Assembly: GCA_041567315.1 (NCBI GenBank)
Contig: JBFGCA010000152.1
Location: forward strand, 1-8,756
Source: JBFGCA01 sp041567315
GTDB lineage: Bacteria; Acidobacteriota; Thermoanaerobaculia; Multivoradales; JAHEKO01
DNA length: 8,756 nt
Reading direction: 5' to 3'
Shown piece by piece: positions 5,111-8,756 of the stretch (positions within the stretch are counted from its first letter, which is position 1; each line of letters begins with the position of its first letter). Below the pieces are notes generated by a model, which worked only from the letters and a program-made list of their open reading frames with translations, did no database searches and was not told where the DNA came from. The translations under genes and the position numbers were made by a program.

Positions 5111-6851
5111 AGAGGATCTTGGCCAGCGGCGCCGCCGCCCGCGAGCCCTTGCCGCCGTGCTCGACGAAGACCACCACGACCAGCTGGCGGTCGCCGGCGC
5201 TGGCGAAGGAGGCGAACCAGGCGTGGTCGCGCTTTTCGAAGGGCAGCTCTTCGTTGTCCATCCAGGTCTTCTGCTGCACCACCTGGACGGTGCCGGTCTT
5301 CCCCGCCACCTCGACCCCGGGCACCCTGGCGGTGCCACCGGTGCCGCCGTCGTTGACCACCGCCCACAGCGCGTGACGGACGGCCTCCAGCACTTTGGGG
5401 TCGAGGTCGGTCGGCGCCGGAGGCGGCGGCGAGTCGGTCTTGCGCAGGTGGGGGGCCAGCCGCTGCCCGCCCGCCACCGTGGCCATCATCGAAGCGAGCT
5501 GCAGCGGGGTGGCGAGCAGCGGCCCCTGGCCGATCGCCACCGAGATGGTCTCGCCCGGGTACCAGGGTGAGCCGCGCCGCCGGAGGCTCCACTCGGGGTC
5601 GGGCACCAGGCCGCTCTTCTCGCCGGCGATGTCGAAGCCGGTCGCCTCGCCCAGACCCAGCCGCCGCGCGTACTGGGCGATCCGGGTGATCCCCAGCTTC
5701 TGCCCCAGGTAGTAGAAGAAGACGTCGCACGACTCCTTGATCGCCTGGTGCAGGTTGACCCAGCCGTGGCCGTTGCGCTTCCAGCAACGGAAGCGCCGGT
5801 TGTAGATGCGGGTCGAGCCCGGGCAGTAGACCACCTCGTGGGGACCGATCACGCGCTCGGTGAGACCGGCCACCGCCAGCACGATCTTGAACACCGACCC
5901 CGGGGCGTAGGCGCTCTGGATGGCGCGGTTCTGGAGCGGGTGGTGCGCCGCGTCGCGCAGCTCCTCCCAATCCGCGGGATGGAGGCGCCGGGCGAACAGG
6001 TTGGGGTCGTAGGTCGGCGACGAGACCAGCACCAGGACCTCGCCGGTCACCGGGTCGAGGGCGACGGCGGCGCCCACCTTGCCCTCGAGGAAGCGCGCCG
6101 CCTCCTGCTGGAGCTCGAGGTCGAGAGCCAGGGTGAGGCTCGCGCCCGGGCGCGCCGCCACCTGGCCCGACTCTTCCCGCACCAGCCCGCGGCTGTCGAC
6201 GATCACCACCCGCTCGCCGTCCTCGCCGCGGAGCAGGTGGTCGAAGCTCTCCTCGACGCCCTTCTTGCCCACCAGGTCGCCGCCCCGGTAGGGGCTCCCC
6301 GGGCGCGACAGGTCGTCGGTGGTGACCTCGCCCAGGTGGCCCACCGAGTGGGCGATCAGCGGCCCCTGGCGGTAGAGCCTCAGGTGGCCGACGTCGACCT
6401 CGAACTCGGGGTACTCGAGCGCCGAGACCTCGAAGCGGGCGACCTGCGACAGCGACAGCCGCTCGGCGACCAGCAGGGGGGTGAACGGCGAGGCCCCCCG
6501 GCTGCGCTCGACGACCGCGGCGAGCTCGGCCGCCGGCCGCTCGAGGATGCCGGCCGCGAACTCGAGCGCCCGCCCCACGTCGGCGCTCCGCGAGCGGTCG
6601 AGCAGCAGGTTGTAGCTGGGGACGTTCTCCACCAGCAGCCGGCCGTGGCGGTCGTGGATCAGGCCGCGGGGGGCGCGGATCGGCACCTTGCGCAGCCGGT
6701 TGTTGTCGGCCTGCTCGCGGTAGCGGTCGCCCTGGACCACCTGCACGAACCAGTAGGTCGACGCCACCACGACCAGGGCGGCGACGAAGACGATCTGCAG
6801 CCGCGGCAGCCGCGCCACCAGGTCGTCGCGGTGCTCGCGGACCTGCTTCAT
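5064..6851 (-). CDS. mrdA: Penicillin-binding protein 2 (class B PBP, elongasome transpeptidase)
   Basis: D,D-transpeptidase that cross-links the strands made by RodA; partner of MreC and MreD. The 595-residue product has one N-terminal membrane anchor (about 18-37), a dimerisation/pedestal region (about 57-235, with RAPRGLIHDRHG), and a transpeptidase domain (about 258-585). The active-site motifs are SVFK (nucleophile S319, K322), S374-C-D in place of SxN as is usual in PBP2, and KTG at 518-520. Cys343, Cys356, His362 and Cys375 occupy the positions of the zinc ligands known in E. coli and Acinetobacter PBP2, with cysteines replacing two aspartates. ATG 6851 was chosen because it forms an ATGA overlap with the mreD stop and places the anchor normally; a frame start at 6893 would add 14 atypical residues inside mreD. 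Confidence 0.95.
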   Translation of the reverse strand: MKQVREHRDDLVARLPRLQIVFVAALVVVASTYWFVQVVQGDRYREQADNNRLRKVPIRAPRGLIHDRHGRLLVENVPSYNLLLDRSRSADVGRALEFAAGILERPAAELAAVVERSRGASPFTPLLVAERLSLSQVARFEVSALEYPEFEVDVGHLRLYRQGPLIAHSVGHLGEVTTDDLSRPGSPYRGGDLVGKKGVEESFDHLLRGEDGERVVIVDSRGLVREESGQVAARPGASLTLALDLELQQEAARFLEGKVGAAVALDPVTGEVLVLVSSPTYDPNLFARRLHPADWEELRDAAHHPLQNRAIQSAYAPGSVFKIVLAVAGLTERVIGPHEVVYCPGSTRIYNRRFRCWKRNGHGWVNLHQAIKESCDVFFYYLGQKLGITRIAQYARRLGLGEATGFDIAGEKSGLVPDPEWSLRRRGSPWYPGETISVAIGQGPLLATPLQLASMMATVAGGQRLAPHLRKTDSPPPPAPTDLDPKVLEAVRHALWAVVNDGGTGGTARVPGVEVAGKTGTVQVVQQKTWMDNEELPFEKRDHAWFASFASAGDRQLVVVVFVEHGGKGSRAAAPLAKILYETYYRDLLGPRRAT

Positions 6852-7369
6852 CGGCGATCGAAGCGCAGCTTGGCGGTGCGGGTGCGGCGCCACAGCTCGA
6901 CCCGCGCCCGCAACCGGGTGTGAATGAGGAAGATCACCGTGCCGATCAGGCCGGCGCTCACCGTCCGCGTCACCACGGCGAGCGGCAGCGGCATGGCGGG
7001 AGCGGGGAGGAGCAGCAGGCTGACGGCCACCAGGATCACCTCCTGAACGGCGGCGGCGAGGGCGAAGAGCAGGAAGACGCCGTTGGCCCGCCGGATGACC
7101 AGCCGCTGCGCCGCATAGGCGGTTCCGTAGCCGATGATCGTATCAGCGACCCCGTGCAGTCCGAACAGCCCGCCGGTCAGGGCGTCGGTGACCAGCCCGG
7201 CCGCCATCCCGCCCAGCACCCCGGCCAGGGTGTTGCCGTCGAGGCCGTGGAAGACCAGCACCACCAGGAAGAGGTCGACCCCTTCGCTGAAGCCGGGCAC
7301 CAGCCGCACCCCGGCGATGTGGAGCACCACCGCCACCAGCAGGGCGAGCGCGAACTTAAGGGCGCGCAT
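6848..7369 (-). CDS. mreD: MreD, rod-shape-determining membrane protein
   Basis: Integral inner-membrane subunit of the MreBCD complex that links the cytoplasmic MreB filament to the periplasmic wall synthases. The 173-residue product is the usual size for MreD. It is very hydrophobic with about five or six membrane segments (near 4-24, 31-43, 46-66, 72-90, 98-120 and 130-150) and a basic C-terminal tail. The family signature GGMAAGLVTDALTGGLFGLHG is at 53-73, with D62 in the membrane region. The ATG at 7369 overlaps mreC by 14 nt. No well-placed Shine-Dalgarno is seen; a GAGGAG lies 17 bases upstream, too far to be standard, so coupling to mreC is likely. The identification rests on topology, the signature and its position between mreC and mrdA. 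Confidence 0.92.
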   Translation of the reverse strand: MRALKFALALLVAVVLHIAGVRLVPGFSEGVDLFLVVLVFHGLDGNTLAGVLGGMAAGLVTDALTGGLFGLHGVADTIIGYGTAYAAQRLVIRRANGVFLLFALAAAVQEVILVAVSLLLLPAPAMPLPLAVVTRTVSAGLIGTVIFLIHTRLRARVELWRRTRTAKLRFDRR

Positions 7370-8201
7370 CGGGAAGCGCCTTGCGGATCTCCTCGGGCAC
7401 CGGCTCGCGGTCGAGGACGTAGACCTGGTCGAGCACCCCGAAGTCGACCCGGGGGGTCAGACGGATGCGGTGGAACAGCTCGGTGCCGGGCTCGACCGAG
7501 ACGACGGTGCCCACCGGCAGCCCGCGCGGGTAGACCCCGTCGATGCCGGCGGTCACCACCAGGTCGCCGACCTCGACGTCGGCCTGCAGCGGCACGAAGT
7601 GGAGCTCGAGGCCGCCGCGCGAGGCCCCGCGCACCAGACCCTGCCGGCGGGTGCGCTGGATCATGGCGCCGACGCTGGCGGCGCGGTCGGTGATCAGCTG
7701 GACCTTGGCGTAGCGGCCGGCGGCGACCACCACCCGCCCGACCAGCCCGCGCCCGGAGACCACCGGTTGGTTGACCCCGACGGCGCCGGCCGGCACCGAC
7801 AGCACCAGGGTCTGGAGCCAGGAGGCGTGGTCGATGTAGACCACGTCGGCCACCCGCACCGGGACCTCCACCGTCGCCGAGTAGTCGAGCGCCGCCTCCA
7901 GCCGGCGCAGCTCGTCCTCGACGCCGGCGCGGCGGATCGCCTCGCGGCGCAGCGCCTGGACCTCCTCGCGGAGTCGCCGGTTCTCGGCCGCCAGCAGGCG
8001 CTGGGAGGCGATCTCGCCGGCCAGCCGGTCGGCGGCGTCGCCGACCACCGCCACCAGCGAGCCGAAGGGCGCCACCACCCTCAAGAGGGTACCCTCGAGA
8101 TAGCTGCGCTCGCCGGTCGGGTCGGGGAGCTGGATGGTCAGGAGCACCAGCTGGAGGACCAGCAGCCCGGCCAGCAGCCCGCGGGTGCGGCGCTCGGTCA
8201 C
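7356..8201 (-). CDS. mreC: MreC, rod-shape-determining periplasmic scaffold
   Basis: Bitopic membrane protein that bridges MreB/MreD to PBP2 and activates it. The 281-residue product has a short basic N-terminus (MTERRTR), one membrane segment at about 8-24, a coiled coil at about 56-106 rich in Glu, Arg and Leu (SQRLLAAENRRLREEVQALR), and the two-lobed beta-barrel domain at about 112-265. Recognisable family stretches are GRGLVGRVV (150-158), VQLITDRAASVGAMI (167-181) and VGDLVVTAGIDGVYPRGLPVG (211-231). GTG 8201 was preferred because a G-rich stretch (8206-8215) sits just upstream and could pair with the 16S tail, and it gives a normal short cytoplasmic end. GTG 8219 is possible and would add six residues. 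The stop overlaps mreD by 14 nt. Confidence 0.94.
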   Translation of the reverse strand: MTERRTRGLLAGLLVLQLVLLTIQLPDPTGERSYLEGTLLRVVAPFGSLVAVVGDAADRLAGEIASQRLLAAENRRLREEVQALRREAIRRAGVEDELRRLEAALDYSATVEVPVRVADVVYIDHASWLQTLVLSVPAGAVGVNQPVVSGRGLVGRVVVAAGRYAKVQLITDRAASVGAMIQRTRRQGLVRGASRGGLELHFVPLQADVEVGDLVVTAGIDGVYPRGLPVGTVVSVEPGTELFHRIRLTPRVDFGVLDQVYVLDREPVPEEIRKALPDARP

Positions 8202-8285
8202 GTGGCCCGCCCCCCGCACCCGTGGCGCGGCGCACCCTGCGTCGCGGGCGGGGCGCAGGTCGGCGGCATGGGCTGCGCGCGCCCT
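8202..8285. other. mreB-mreC intergenic gap
   Basis: This 84-base spacer is the longest gap in the operon. It contains the G-rich ribosome-binding region of mreC and a modest hairpin in which 8236-8241 (CCTGCG) pair with 8254-8259 (CGCAGG) around a 12-base loop. No U run follows, so it is not an intrinsic terminator. No promoter-like -10 is visible. In many bacteria mreB is expressed above mreCD, and such a stem could contribute to differential mRNA stability; that is inference. Confidence 0.4.
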
Positions 8286-8756
8286 CTAGCGGATCGAGAC
8301 CTTGCGCAGCAGATCGATGTCCTCGAGCACGCGCCCGGTGCCCAGCACCACCGAGGCCAGCGGGTCCTCGGCCAGCACCACCGGCAGCCCGGTCTCGTTG
8401 CGCAGCCGCTGGTCCAGCCCGCGCAGCAGCGAGCCGCCGCCCGACAGCACGATCCCCTTGTCCATGATGTCGGCCGACAGCTCGGGCGGGGTGCGCTCGA
8501 GGGCCATCCGCACCGCCTCGACGATGGTGGTCACCGGCTCGGTCAGCGCCTCGCGGATCTCGGCGTCGGTGATCGGCAGGGTCTTGGGCACCCCTTCGAT
8601 CAGGTCGCGGCCCTTGATCTCGACCTTGATCTCCTCCTTGAGCTGGAAGGCCGAGCCGAGATCGATCTTCACCCGCTCGGCCGAGCGCTCGCCGATCAGC
8701 AGGTTGTACTTGCGCTTGAGGTACTGGATGATCGCGTCGTCCATCTCGTTGCCGGC
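8286..8756 (-). CDS. mreB: MreB, actin-like cell-shape protein (C-terminal part, cut by window edge)
   Basis: Bacterial actin homologue that polymerises along the inner membrane and directs lateral wall synthesis. Only the last 156 residues are present; the frame is open through the right edge (beginning AGNEMDDAII) and the start lies outside the window. The internal Met at 8744 is not the start, because the homologous text continues before it. The fragment aligns closely with the E. coli MreB C-terminus: GNEMDDAIIQYLKRKY, IGERSAERVKIDLGSAF, IEGVP, then the nucleotide-binding GIVLSGGGSLLRGLD (GGG at fragment residues 106-108) and AEDPLASVVLGTGRVLE. It ends with a TAG stop. This is about half of a typical MreB of roughly 345 residues. 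Being first in the cluster, it probably carries the main operon promoter upstream. Confidence 0.97.
   Translation of the reverse strand, partial: AGNEMDDAIIQYLKRKYNLLIGERSAERVKIDLGSAFQLKEEIKVEIKGRDLIEGVPKTLPITDAEIREALTEPVTTIVEAVRMALERTPPELSADIMDKGIVLSGGGSLLRGLDQRLRNETGLPVVLAEDPLASVVLGTGRVLEDIDLLRKVSIR

Noticed and set aside
5748..6923. A 391-codon plus-strand open frame antisense to mrdA
   Set aside because: Biased Val/Ala/Arg/Gln/Asp composition without motifs; mrdA on the other strand has all active-site motifs.
8236..8259. Hairpin in the mreB-mreC gap as an intrinsic terminator
   Set aside because: Six-pair stem with a 12-base loop and no following U run; genes on both sides belong to the same conserved operon.

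Overview
The window is a strongly G+C-rich bacterial chromosome segment with every supported gene on the minus strand, so the operon reads from high to low coordinates. Its backbone is the rod-shape (elongasome) cluster in the order mreB (partial, cut by the right edge) - mreC - mreD - mrdA (PBP2) - rodA, followed by rng (RNase G/E family) and a 743-residue protein that joins a lipopolysaccharide-kinase-like domain to a glycoside-hydrolase-like barrel. The LPS-kinase family suggests a Gram-negative, probably rod-shaped cell. Gene content, order and base composition would suit Acidobacteriota or a deltaproteobacterium-like lineage, but this placement is inference and cannot be settled here.

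Layout, from the promoter-distal end of the window. Positions 1-81 are downstream flank. 82-2313 is the kinase/glycosidase-like fusion (TTG start behind a clear GAGGAG). 2300-3925 is rng. 3968-5110 is rodA. 5064-6851 is mrdA. 6848-7369 is mreD. 7356-8201 is mreC. 8202-8285 is a short gap. 8286-8756 is the C-terminal 156 residues of MreB. Junctions are tight: 14 nt overlap (rng/fusion gene), 47 nt (mrdA/rodA), a 4-nt ATGA (mreD/mrdA) and 14 nt (mreC/mreD). This points to one cotranscribed, partly translationally coupled unit whose main promoter lies upstream of mreB, outside the window.

MreB filaments with MreC and MreD organise lateral wall growth. RodA polymerises glycan strands from lipid II and PBP2 cross-links them. 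RNase G is an RNA-processing enzyme; in E. coli its gene also lies just downstream of mreBCD. The fusion gene is the unusual passenger: it has intact kinase motifs, no signal peptide, and a clan GH-A-like barrel that keeps a candidate nucleophile Glu but seems to lack the usual acid/base Glu. It is the best candidate here for an undescribed envelope-glycan function. Other points worth noting are an acidic pentapeptide repeat inside the RNase G S1 region, a Cys3His version of the PBP2 zinc site, and a C8 tract in the fusion gene. No tRNA, rRNA, CRISPR array, insertion sequence or attachment site was seen.
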